A DNA stretch of 14,703 nt, taken from contig CAZOBN010000079.1 of the NCBI GenBank assembly GCA_964577835.1, positions 1 to 14,703 on the forward strand. Reading direction: 5' to 3'. Below the pieces are notes generated by a model that worked only from the letters and a program-made list of their open reading frames with translations, made no database searches and was not told the DNA's origin. The stretch is from CAVVYA01 sp964577835 (GTDB taxonomy: Bacteria > Pseudomonadota > Alphaproteobacteria > SMXQ01). Positions 7,629-13,767 of the stretch are shown in pieces. Both the position numbers and the translations under genes were made by a program. Numbering within the stretch: position 1 is the stretch's first letter; every line of letters begins with the position of its first letter.

Positions 7629-8638
7629 CTGAGTCCCATCAGGGAGCGGGCGAAGTCGCGCGCCGTGAAGGCGTCGAGGTCGTCGATGCCTTCGCCGACG
7701 CCGATGGCATGCACCGGCAGGCCGAATCGCTCGGCCAGCGCCACCAGCACGCCGCCGCGCGCCGTGCCATCGAGCTTGGTCACGATCAGGCCGGAAATGC
7801 GCGAGCGGAAAATTTCGACCTGGGCCAGCGCGTTCTGCCCCGTGGTGGCGTCGAGCACCAGCACCGAGTCGTGCGGCGCGCTCGGATCGACCTTCTTGAT
7901 GACGCGCACGATCTTATCGAGCTCGGCCATCAGGTGCTCCTTGTTGTGGAGCCGGCCGGCGGTGTCGATCAGCACAAGCTCGGTGCCCTGGTCCCGGGCG
8001 GTTTTCAGCGCGTCGAACGCGAGTCCGGCGGCATCGGTCGTCTTCTTGGCGAAGAACGTGGCGCCGGAACGCTCGCTCCACACCTTGAGCTGCTCGACCG
8101 CCGCGGCGCGGAAGGTGTCGCCCGCGGCCACCATCACCGACAGCCCCTGGCGGCGATAGTGCGCCGCGAGCTTGCCGATGGTCGTCGTCTTGCCCGAGCC
8201 GTTGACCCCGACGATCAGCACCACATGGGGCTTGCGCGTGCGGTCGATGACCAGCGGCCTGGCCAGGGGGCCGAGAATTTCGGCGATCGAGTCGGCGAGC
8301 GCGCCCTTGATCTCGTCCTCGGGGATTTCCTTGTCGAAGCGGTCGCGCGCCAGCTCCTGGGTGAGCTTGGCCGCGGTTGCCGGGCCGAGGTCGGCGCGGA
8401 TCAGCAGCTCTTCCAGCTCGTCCAGCGCGGCGCGGTCGAGCTTGCGCTTGCGGAAGATGCCGGTGATGCCCTCGCTGATCTGGCTCGATGAGCGGGTCAG
8501 GCCGGCCTTGAGGCGTGACAGCCAGCCGCCCTTTTTGGCCTCGGCCTCCGGCGTGCTCGCCTCAGATTCCTTGCTCGGCTCAGGCTCCTTGCTTGCCTCG
8601 GGCTTCTTGTCGGAACGGCTGAAGAAACGCCCGATCAT
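7625..8638 (-). CDS. ftsY: Signal recognition particle receptor FtsY
   Basis: SRP GTPase that docks the ribosome-SRP complex at the inner membrane for co-translational insertion. 337 residues: a short charged N-terminal A region (about 10-38) with repeated K/S-E-P-E units (SKEPEPSKESEAS), much shorter than in E. coli but normal for alphaproteobacteria, then the N domain (about 39-135) and G domain. G motifs seen: GVNGSGKTTT (144-153), DTFRAAAVEQL (174-184), DTAGR (225-229), TKLDGTARGG (287-296) and the closing GVGEGIDDL (313-321). The GDTFRAAAVEQL stretch and the acidic N-terminus mark it as FtsY rather than Ffh. The ATG overlaps the mtaB stop codon (ATGA), so it is last in a dapF-mtaB-ftsY operon. 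Confidence 0.97.
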   Translation of the reverse strand: MIGRFFSRSDKKPEASKEPEPSKESEASTPEAEAKKGGWLSRLKAGLTRSSSQISEGITGIFRKRKLDRAALDELEELLIRADLGPATAAKLTQELARDRFDKEIPEDEIKGALADSIAEILGPLARPLVIDRTRKPHVVLIVGVNGSGKTTTIGKLAAHYRRQGLSVMVAAGDTFRAAAVEQLKVWSERSGATFFAKKTTDAAGLAFDALKTARDQGTELVLIDTAGRLHNKEHLMAELDKIVRVIKKVDPSAPHDSVLVLDATTGQNALAQVEIFRSRISGLIVTKLDGTARGGVLVALAERFGLPVHAIGVGEGIDDLDAFTARDFARSLMGLS

Positions 8639-9993
8639 GGAGTCGCGACCGCCGTCAGCTTGCCGACGGCATTGCCGGTGATGCGCGCGGCGATGACGTC
8701 GCCGGCCCTATGCGCTCCGGCCATCATCACCGGGACGAAATGCTCGCTGCGGCCCTGGGTTGCGGTTTCCATCAGCACGGAAACCATCCGGCCGTGGAAT
8801 TGTTGCAGGCTCTTTGCCAACGCCGCGTCGCCCGCCGCGCGCAGGCGCGCCGCGCGCGCCTTGCGCAACGAAACGGGCAGTTGCGGCATGCGCGCCGCCG
8901 GCGTGCCGCCGCGCGCCGAGAACGGGAAGACATGCAGGAAGGTCAGGCCGCAATCCTCGACCAGGCGGAGCGAATTCTCGAACATGTCATCGGTCTCGGT
9001 CGGGAAACCGGCGATCAGGTCGGCGCCGAACAGCACATCGGGCCGCGCGGCGCGGATGCGGGCGCAGAACTCCACGGCCTGCTGGCGCGAATGGCGCCGC
9101 TTCATGCGCTTGAGGATCATGTCGTCGCCGGCCTGCAGGCTGAGATGGAGATGCGGCATCAGCCGCGGCTCGCTCACGATCAGCGACACCAGCTCTTCAT
9201 CGATCTCGGCGACGTCGATCGACGACAGGCGCAGCCGCTCGAGCTCCGGCACGTTGGCGAGCAACCGGCGCACCATCTGGCCGAGCGTCGGCCGGCCCGG
9301 CAGGTCGGGGCCGTAGGACGTGATGTCGACGCCCGACAGCACCACCTCCGGATAGCCGTTGGCGACCAGCAGGCGCACCTGATTGACGATGTCGCCCATG
9401 GGCAGCGAGCGCGAATTGCCGCGCCCGTAGGGAATGATGCAAAAGGTGCAGCGATGGTTGCAGCCCTGCTGCACCTCGATGAAGGCGCGCGCCTTGGGAC
9501 CGGACTTGCCGGCGAAGCCCTCGACCAGATGGCTCGCCGCCTCATGCAATTCCATGATGTCGGTGATCTGCAGCCTGGGCGCCGGCCCGTCGGCGAGCAG
9601 CGCGGCGTAGCTTTCCGCCTTCATCTTCTCGGCATTGCCGAGCACGTGGTCGACCTCGGCCATGGCGGCGAAGCGCTGCGGATCGATCTGCGCGGCGCAG
9701 CCGGTGACGATGATCGTCGCATCGGGCCGCTCGCGGCGCGCCTTGCGGATCGATTGGCGCGCCTGGCGCTCGGCCTCGGCGGTCACCGCGCAGGTATTGA
9801 CCACCACCGCGTCGCTCAGCCCGGCAGCCTTGGCCTGGGCGCGGATCACTTCGGATTCGTAGGCATTGAGCCGGCAGCCGAAGGTCAGCACGTCGAGCGC
9901 TTCCTGGGCCGCGCGCGGTTCTGACGCGCGCGGCTCCTGGACTCGCGTTTCGGGCGTCGGCGACGGTTCGGGCTTGGCGATCACCGTGGCCAT
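8635..9993 (-). CDS. mtaB: tRNA t6A37 methylthiotransferase, MtaB-type radical SAM enzyme
   Basis: Probably converts N6-threonylcarbamoyladenosine-37 of ANN-decoding tRNAs to the 2-methylthio form, using two 4Fe-4S clusters and S-adenosylmethionine. 452 residues. The N-terminal UPF0004 domain carries cluster cysteines Cys40 (TFGCRLNAYES), Cys68 (NTCAVT) and Cys99 (VTGCAAQ). The radical SAM motif QQGCNHRCTFCIIPYGRG supplies Cys178, Cys182 and Cys185. A C-terminal TRAM-like segment ends the protein. The GCRLN(A/Q)xE form and the NTCAVT motif fit MtaB better than MiaB (GCQMN) or RimO. The first ~33 residues are proline/glutamate-rich and not part of the fold. ATG at 9991-9993 has GAGG overlapping the dapF stop as ribosome site, 7 bp after that gene. 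It overlaps ftsY by 4 bp. Confidence 0.92.
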   Translation of the reverse strand: MATVIAKPEPSPTPETRVQEPRASEPRAAQEALDVLTFGCRLNAYESEVIRAQAKAAGLSDAVVVNTCAVTAEAERQARQSIRKARRERPDATIIVTGCAAQIDPQRFAAMAEVDHVLGNAEKMKAESYAALLADGPAPRLQITDIMELHEAASHLVEGFAGKSGPKARAFIEVQQGCNHRCTFCIIPYGRGNSRSLPMGDIVNQVRLLVANGYPEVVLSGVDITSYGPDLPGRPTLGQMVRRLLANVPELERLRLSSIDVAEIDEELVSLIVSEPRLMPHLHLSLQAGDDMILKRMKRRHSRQQAVEFCARIRAARPDVLFGADLIAGFPTETDDMFENSLRLVEDCGLTFLHVFPFSARGGTPAARMPQLPVSLRKARAARLRAAGDAALAKSLQQFHGRMVSVLMETATQGRSEHFVPVMMAGAHRAGDVIAARITGNAVGKLTAVATP

Positions 9994-10000
9994 GGCGGCC

Positions 10001-10870
10001 TCAGGCGACCATGACGGCGGATTGGGCGAGCAGCGAGGGATCGAGCGTGCCGCGGAAGCTGACCGCCACCGGGCCGGTCATCAGCACATGGCCATCGCTT
10101 TCGCGCCATTCGATGGTGAGCGCCCCGCCGTCGAGCTCGACGGCCGCCTTGCGGCCGGTCAGGCCACGCCGGTGGGCATTGACCAGGGCGGCGCAGGCGC
10201 CGGTGCCGCAGGCCTGGGTGATGCCGGCGCCGCGCTCCCACACCCGCAGGCGGATGCGGTCGGCCGCGATCACCTGGGCGAAGCCGATGTTGGCGCGCTC
10301 CGGGAAGATGGCGTGGAATTCCAACTGCGGGCCGAGGGTGGCGAGATCGACCGCCTCGGCGTCGGGCACGAAGAAGGTGGCATGCGGGTTGCCCATGGAG
10401 CAGGCCGCCGGGTCCGACACCGGCCCGAGCGCCAGGTTCAGGTGCAGCGTGTCCTGGGCGCCATTCGGGTTTGGGGCCAGAGGCACCTCGCGCCAATCGA
10501 GCCTGGCCGGGCCGAAATCGATGGTCACAGCACCCCCGGAGCCGCCATGCGCGGCGAGTTCCCCGGCCTTGGTGGCGATAATGGCGAGCTTTTTGCCGGT
10601 TTCGCCCATCAAAAGGGCCCCAACGCACCGGGTTGCGTTGCCGCAGGCCGCGGATTCGCTGCCATCGGCGTTGCGGATGCGCATGAACGCGTCCTCGCCG
10701 GCGTTTTTCGGCGCTTCGAGCACAATAATCTGGTCGCAGCCGACCCCGCGCCGGCGGTCGGCGATGGCGGCCGCCTGGGCGGCGTCGAGCGCGAAGGCGC
10801 GCTTGCGGGCGTCGATGATGACGAAATCGTTGCCCAGCCCGTGCATTTTGATGAAAGGAACCGGCTCCAT
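10001..10870 (-). CDS. dapF: Diaminopimelate epimerase
   Basis: Interconverts LL- and meso-diaminopimelate, the last step before lysine and a source of the peptidoglycan cross-link residue. PLP-independent, with two catalytic cysteines, both visible: one in ESAACGNATRCVG and one in TQACGTGACAALV. The N-terminus PFIKMHGLGNDFVIIDAR is the family signature. I take the ATG at 10868-10870 as the start (289 residues, close to the usual 275-285). An ATG 12 codons further upstream would add residues not expected in the family and would lie on the promoter. First gene of the dapF-mtaB-ftsY operon seen in many alphaproteobacteria. A -10 box 6 bp before the ATG suggests a leaderless message. Confidence 0.96.
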   Translation of the reverse strand: MEPVPFIKMHGLGNDFVIIDARKRAFALDAAQAAAIADRRRGVGCDQIIVLEAPKNAGEDAFMRIRNADGSESAACGNATRCVGALLMGETGKKLAIIATKAGELAAHGGSGGAVTIDFGPARLDWREVPLAPNPNGAQDTLHLNLALGPVSDPAACSMGNPHATFFVPDAEAVDLATLGPQLEFHAIFPERANIGFAQVIAADRIRLRVWERGAGITQACGTGACAALVNAHRRGLTGRKAAVELDGGALTIEWRESDGHVLMTGPVAVSFRGTLDPSLLAQSAVMVA

Positions 10871-10876
10871 GCCGGC

Positions 10877-10906
10877 CTTATATGGCCCGAAAGCCGGTGC
10901 AGGCAA
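10877..10906 (-). promoter_or_regulatory. Promoter of the dapF-mtaB-ftsY operon
   Basis: On the minus strand TTGCCT (10901-10906) is followed after 17-18 bp by ATATAA/TATAAG (10877-10883). The -10 box ends only 6 bp before the dapF ATG, so transcription should start at or within a base or two of the start codon. AAGG inside the -10 region could otherwise act as a ribosome site. Confidence 0.55.
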
Positions 10907-10999
10907 TGGGATTCGGGGATTTACGGCCGGCGCGATTGCGCCCCGCCACCCGACTACGGCATCATGGCCCGATCCAACGACCAGAATGGCGGAATTCCC

Positions 11000-11386
11000 A
11001 TGTCAGCCGAGACGGCCACGGCCGAACGCTTACGCGACCTCACCCTCGATCAGGTCAACCGGGTCATCACCCTGGCCGAGGCCTATGCGGCCCATCTGAC
11101 CCGTACCCTCGGCGCCAACCCGGATGCCGACAGGATCGCCCAGGATGTCCAGTCCGGCGGATCGAAGGAAGGGCAGGCTCTGGTCAGCTTCATCGAAGGT
11201 CTCACCCGGGCCGAACGCTCCGAACTGGTCGGGCTGGTGTGGTTCGGCATGGGCGACCATGAGCCATTCTCCGCCGCCCGGGAATATGCCCGCGCCACGG
11301 CCGATTCCGGCATCGCGCAGTATCTGGCCAAGAAGGTCTTGGTCTTGCCGGGTTATCTCCAGAAGGCCTTGACCGCCTTGGGTTGA
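11000..11386 (+). CDS. DUF3775 family protein
   Basis: A 128-residue, mainly helical cytoplasmic protein. I assign it to DUF3775 from the core LTRAERSELVGLVWFGMGDH (68-87) followed by FSAAREYARATADSGIAQYL and a C-terminal helix with LPGYLQKALTALG. The family is found largely in alphaproteobacteria and has no established function known to me. GGCGGAA (10988-10994) precedes the ATG at 11000. An in-frame ATG at 10964 would add 12 residues (MARSNDQNGGIP) and cannot be excluded. It is divergent from dapF and ends 66 bp before the XRE-RES toxin-antitoxin operon's start, with that operon's promoter in between, so it is probably a separate unit. Base composition matches the chromosome. Confidence 0.75.
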   Translation: MSAETATAERLRDLTLDQVNRVITLAEAYAAHLTRTLGANPDADRIAQDVQSGGSKEGQALVSFIEGLTRAERSELVGLVWFGMGDHEPFSAAREYARATADSGIAQYLAKKVLVLPGYLQKALTALG

Positions 11387-11399
11387 TGGCCCGAATGTC

Positions 11400-11427
11400 T
11401 GGACAGAACCGTCAATTGATGCATAAT
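11400..11427 (+). promoter_or_regulatory. Promoter of the XRE-RES operon
   Basis: TGGACA (11400-11405) and CATAAT (11422-11427) are separated by 16 bp, each one mismatch from the sigma-70 consensus. Transcription should start near 11434, about 20 bp before the ATG, with ACGGAG (11441-11446) as ribosome site. The -10 box lies inside an inverted repeat. Confidence 0.65.
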
Positions 11428-11439
11428 AGCCCATCAATT
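11414..11439. promoter_or_regulatory. Candidate autoregulatory operator of the XRE-RES operon
   Basis: AATTGATG (11414-11421) and CATCAATT (11432-11439) form a perfect 8-bp inverted repeat with a 10-bp centre that holds the -10 box CATAAT. An 18-bp centre-to-centre spacing suits a dimeric helix-turn-helix protein. The XRE antitoxin encoded 14 bp downstream is the obvious candidate to bind it and repress the operon. Confidence 0.6.
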
Positions 11440-11452
11440 TACGGAGTCAGCC

Positions 11453-11887
11453 ATGTCCAGCCCAGCCAGGCCGGAGGCGTCCCTCACGCCCGCGGAGGTC
11501 CAGGATTTCTCCGGTGAGGATGACCGGCGGCGACTAACGGCGGTCGCTCTGAAGGCGTTTCGCAGATTGGCGGAGCGTTGGTCCCTGACAACCCAGGAGT
11601 CGGCGGCCCTGCTCGGGGTTTCGACGAGCACCTGGGAAAGGATCAAGCGCGGCTCCTGGGATAGCCAGTTGAGCCAGGATCAACTGACCCGAGTGTCCGC
11701 TCTCGTCGGCATCTTCAAAGGCCTGCACCTTCTGTTTGCCGATGACATGGCGGAACGTTGGCCGCGACTGGCCAATAAAGGCCCCCTGTTCAATCGTGCG
11801 AGCCCGATCGAGGCGATGATCGCGGGCGGCATTCCGCACATGATCGAGATTCGCCGTTACGTCGACGCGGTGCGGGGCGGGATTTAA
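11453..11887 (+). CDS. XRE-type antitoxin of a RES toxin (MbcA/ParS/Xre family)
   Basis: Antitoxin and probable repressor of its own operon. The 144 residues contain a helix-turn-helix region at about 43-68 (WSLTTQESAALLGVSTSTWE) typical of the Xre-like antitoxin DNA-binding domain. The C-terminal toxin-binding domain (DUF2384 type, about 75-144) carries the characteristic ending of this family: PLFNRASPIEAMIAGG, then a helix IEIRRYVDAVRGGI that in known complexes plugs the toxin active site. Strong ribosome site ACGGAG 6 bp before the ATG. The stop is 2 bp before the earliest possible RES start, so the two genes are translationally linked. GC content is near that of the surrounding chromosome. 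Confidence 0.92.
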   Translation: MSSPARPEASLTPAEVQDFSGEDDRRRLTAVALKAFRRLAERWSLTTQESAALLGVSTSTWERIKRGSWDSQLSQDQLTRVSALVGIFKGLHLLFADDMAERWPRLANKGPLFNRASPIEAMIAGGIPHMIEIRRYVDAVRGGI

Positions 11888-11889
11888 AC

Positions 11890-12588
11890 TTGGCGATGCT
11901 CTACGGCCTCCCTATCATCCGGGAGGCGTTTCCCCGTACCGTGAGACTGGTGACGACCGCGCGCCTGCGGGCCGCTGTCCTGCTGCCCTTGGTCGATAGC
12001 GATGCAGAACTGGCCGAGCTCGCTGAACTGGAAGGCGCGACAAGCGCGCGGATGGTCGGCCAGGATCGCGGCATGGTGAGCCTCGACGCCAAGGAATTCG
12101 TCTATGGGGTGCCCCATGCGGCCTTCATCAATGCGAGTTTCGCCTACGCCAAGCCCCGCGAGCTGAACCGGTTCAGTGGCCCAAACAGAGGGGCATGGTA
12201 CGCCGCGCTGCATGTCGATACATGCCTGCGCGAAGTCATCTTCCATATGCAGGAATTCCTCGAAGCCGCCGGCGATTTTCACGCGGTGGTGGATTATGCC
12301 GAAATGTTTGCAAGCTTTGCCGGTGAGTTCGTCGATCTCAGGGGCGTGACCCCAAAACCGGCCTATCTGCACCCGGACGAGGCGATCGGCTATCCCGCCG
12401 GAAACGCATTGGCCGACACCGTTCGCAACCAGGGACTGAACGGCATCATCTATCCCTCGGTGCGCCATTCGGGTGGAACATGCCTGGTCGCCCTGTGGCC
12501 CCATGCGGTCCAGTCGGTCGCACAAGGCGAGGTTTATCGGGTGACGTGGACGGGTGCGCCCGATCCCCGGGTAGAGAATCTGCTCTAG
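11890..12588 (+). CDS. RES-domain toxin (NAD+-degrading)
   Basis: Toxin of the XRE-RES pair. Characterised family members such as MbcT and ResT-type proteins break down NAD+ or ADP-ribosylate targets. The naming residues are visible: Arg94 in LNRFSGPNRGAWYAA, Glu115 in CLREVIFHMQ and Ser190 in GIIYPSVRHSGGTC, with Tyr104 nearby. The protein is 232 residues from a TTG at 11890, or 230 from an ATG at 11896. The TTG is better spaced from the upstream GGCGGGA, the ATG is the more usual codon; I cannot decide. The open frame is intact with all key residues, so the toxin should be active. It ends 31 bp from the stop of the convergent RHH gene, with no clear terminator between. Confidence 0.92.
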   Translation: MAMLYGLPIIREAFPRTVRLVTTARLRAAVLLPLVDSDAELAELAELEGATSARMVGQDRGMVSLDAKEFVYGVPHAAFINASFAYAKPRELNRFSGPNRGAWYAALHVDTCLREVIFHMQEFLEAAGDFHAVVDYAEMFASFAGEFVDLRGVTPKPAYLHPDEAIGYPAGNALADTVRNQGLNGIIYPSVRHSGGTCLVALWPHAVQSVAQGEVYRVTWTGAPDPRVENLL

Positions 12589-12619
12589 CTGCAGTTCGTG
12601 ATCTTACTGCGCCAGGTGA

Positions 12620-13183
12620 TTAGAAGGGGATTTCATCGTCTAGATCATCACCTCTGCCGGGAAGTGATGACGGTGTATTTGGGCGTGGCCATTTGGGGCC
12701 CTGCATGCCAGCAGACTTGATTGCTTCAACCATTAAATTGCCCGTAGCCCAGCGGTTTGATGCTTTGTTGTCCCGCCAATGCTCTACATATTGATGTATT
12801 TTGGGCCACAATATTTGAATAAAAATCGAAGAGGGCTTCCGTTTGTTTTCGGGCCCAATAAAGAAGAATTCCATATGTTGTTCGATGAAATCGGCGATTT
12901 CATCTTCTTCAAACGTCGTCTGAATATCTCTGTCGAAAATTAGGTTGATCGTTCTGACGCCCTCCTCCGGGTGCCAGTAGTGCAGCCAGTTTTTGCCGGA
13001 ATCCTCGTAGCCGTCGCCCCCGCCCACGGTAGTTTTTTCTGCGTAGTCCTTGATTGCCTGCTCGATTAAATCGGTAATGCGAAACCCTTTCACGCGGACC
13101 ATGAATTCGAGAACAAACTTCGTTTTGGGGTCGATTCTGAGAGAGAGACTTTCTGTCTTTCCCCCGCGCTTTGGTTCCTTCAT
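12620..13183 (-). CDS. Ribbon-helix-helix protein with SSB-like C-terminal tip
   Basis: I do not recognise the full-length family. Residues 10-50 read as a ribbon-helix-helix DNA-binding unit: strand ESLSLRID, helix PKTKFVLEFMVRVKG, helix ITDLIEQAIKDYAEK. After a glycine-rich link (53-63) comes an unknown domain of about 100 residues rich in aromatics (LHYWHPEEGVRTINLI, FIEQHMEFFFIG, ILWPKIHQYVEHW, SNRWATGN). A Pro/Ser/Gly linker (165-178) then leads to the last nine residues DDLDDEIPF. This is the acidic tip that bacterial SSB uses to recruit repair and replication proteins, and it includes the terminal Pro-Phe. The gene is visibly lower in GC than its neighbours and divergent from a PemK/MazF-like toxin gene, suggesting acquisition by transfer. 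AAGGA lies 8 bp before the ATG. Possible roles: antitoxin or repressor for the toxin, or a DNA-binding recruiter of SSB partners. Confidence 0.8.
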   Translation of the reverse strand: MKEPKRGGKTESLSLRIDPKTKFVLEFMVRVKGFRITDLIEQAIKDYAEKTTVGGGDGYEDSGKNWLHYWHPEEGVRTINLIFDRDIQTTFEEDEIADFIEQHMEFFFIGPENKRKPSSIFIQILWPKIHQYVEHWRDNKASNRWATGNLMVEAIKSAGMQGPKWPRPNTPSSLPGRGDDLDDEIPF

Positions 13184-13252
13184 ATCGGGTCCTTAATGCA
13201 TATAAGGCGACATACAAATATCTCTTGCGCCATACAGTTCAATATGGGATAC

Positions 13253-13270
13253 GTATTGCAGAAACAATAC
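13253..13270. promoter_or_regulatory. Inverted repeat GTATTG-N6-CAATAC
   Basis: Perfect 6-bp arms around CAGAAA. Ribbon-helix-helix dimers commonly bind short inverted repeats, so this is a candidate operator for the divergent pair. Confidence 0.4.
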
Positions 13271-13282
13271 AACGACGTCGTT
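13271..13282. promoter_or_regulatory. 12-bp perfect palindrome AACGACGTCGTT
   Basis: Directly abuts the preceding inverted repeat, about 65 bp before the toxin start. GTCGT in it recurs at 13296-13300 and in the palindrome at the toxin stop codon, hinting at one regulator for several sites. Confidence 0.45.
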
Positions 13283-13346
13283 AGCTGCACAAGGGCGTCG
13301 TACGCAATACGCGCAAAAGCGGCGCTCAGCAGTTAGGACATCGAGG

Positions 13347-13736
13347 ATGCCTATCAATCTCCACCCGCATGCGGGTACGCTGCTTATGTGCGACTTTTCT
13401 GGCTTCCGGCCGCCCGAAATGACGAAGATTCGCCCGGTCGTAGTGATTACTCCCAGGCTGCCGCACCGCGATCACCTGTGCACTATTGTGCCCCTGAGCT
13501 TGACTGCTCCCACCCATCCACAGCCCTACCACGTCAAGTTAAGCCGAAACTACAATCCGCTGGAAAAGCCGGAACTGGAAGTTTGGGCAAAATGCGACAT
13601 GCTGGTGAATATCGGCCTGTGGCGCCTTGACGGCTTCAAGGTGGGACGGAGGAAATGGGAAATTCCTAAGATTTCTCCCGAAGATCTTCAGAGCATAAAG
13701 TTTGGCGTTTTGGCGGCTTTGGGCTACCCGCGTTGA
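13347..13736 (+). CDS. PemK/MazF-like toxin
   Basis: Predicted endoribonuclease toxin of the type II class, 129 residues. The fold signature is visible: HAGTLLMCDFSGF (8-20), the conserved arginine Arg29 in KIRPVVVITPR, then CTIVPLSLTAP (45-55) with Ser51/Thr53 in the catalytic position. WAKCDMLVNIGLWRLDGFK (80-98) then matches the region after the core strands. Length is a little above typical MazF (about 110). AGGA (13336-13339) is 7 bp before the ATG. No antitoxin gene precedes it in the usual operon position; the only DNA-binding partner nearby is the divergent RHH protein. The stop codon lies inside a 15-bp palindrome that overlaps a downstream promoter. Annotation as a toxin is from sequence resemblance; activity is untested. 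Confidence 0.8.
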   Translation: MPINLHPHAGTLLMCDFSGFRPPEMTKIRPVVVITPRLPHRDHLCTIVPLSLTAPTHPQPYHVKLSRNYNPLEKPELEVWAKCDMLVNIGLWRLDGFKVGRRKWEIPKISPEDLQSIKFGVLAALGYPR

Positions 13737-13761
13737 CGAGTCGTCAACATTATCCTATATA
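13733..13761 (+). promoter_or_regulatory. Promoter overlapped by a 15-bp palindrome at the toxin stop
   Basis: TTGACGA-G-TCGTCAA (13733-13747) is a perfect palindrome that contains the toxin's TGA stop. Its left arm gives TTGACG, which with TATATA (13756-13761) after exactly 17 bp makes a strong sigma-70-like promoter reading toward ffh. A protein bound to the palindrome would block it. Confidence 0.55.
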
Positions 13762-13767
13762 TCTTGT

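Larger units (their letters stand above)
13196..13336 (+). other. 46-codon open frame upstream of the toxin gene, doubtful
   Basis: A frame from ATG 13196 to TAG 13334-13336 ends 10 bp before the toxin ATG, where an antitoxin gene would normally lie. It reads MHIRRHTNISCAIQFNMGYV and onward. No ribosome site precedes it or its inner ATG (13244), it looks unlike known antitoxins, and it runs through the palindromes. Probably not a gene. Confidence 0.12.
13184..13346. promoter_or_regulatory. Divergent control region, RHH gene / PemK-like toxin gene
   Basis: 163 bp with dense symmetric elements: direct repeats CATACA at 13211-13216 and 13231-13236 (20-bp period), inverted repeat GTATTG-N6-CAATAC, palindrome AACGACGTCGTT, and a distant inverted copy CGTATTGC (13252-13259) / GCAATACG (13304-13311). 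Likely binding sites for the RHH protein. Promoter boxes are uncertain: minus strand TTATAT (13200-13205) near the RHH start, plus strand TTGCAG (13257-13262). Confidence 0.55.

Noticed and set aside
8710..9924. 404-codon + strand frame opposite mtaB
   Set aside because: Shadow of mtaB, whose cysteine motifs are unambiguous on the minus strand.
10871..10906. Upstream dapF start at 10906
   Set aside because: Adds 12 residues that do not fit the family and overlaps the likely promoter; ATG at 10870 precedes the usual PFIKMHGLGNDFV.
9866..10999. Long upstream extension of the DUF3775 frame
   Set aside because: Runs antisense through dapF and the start of mtaB; only the part from about 10964 or 11000 onward is credible.
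12581..13290. TAGCTGCA shared near 12585 and 13282 as insertion-site repeats
   Set aside because: Only 8 bp, not placed at plausible junctions of the low-GC segment; likely chance.
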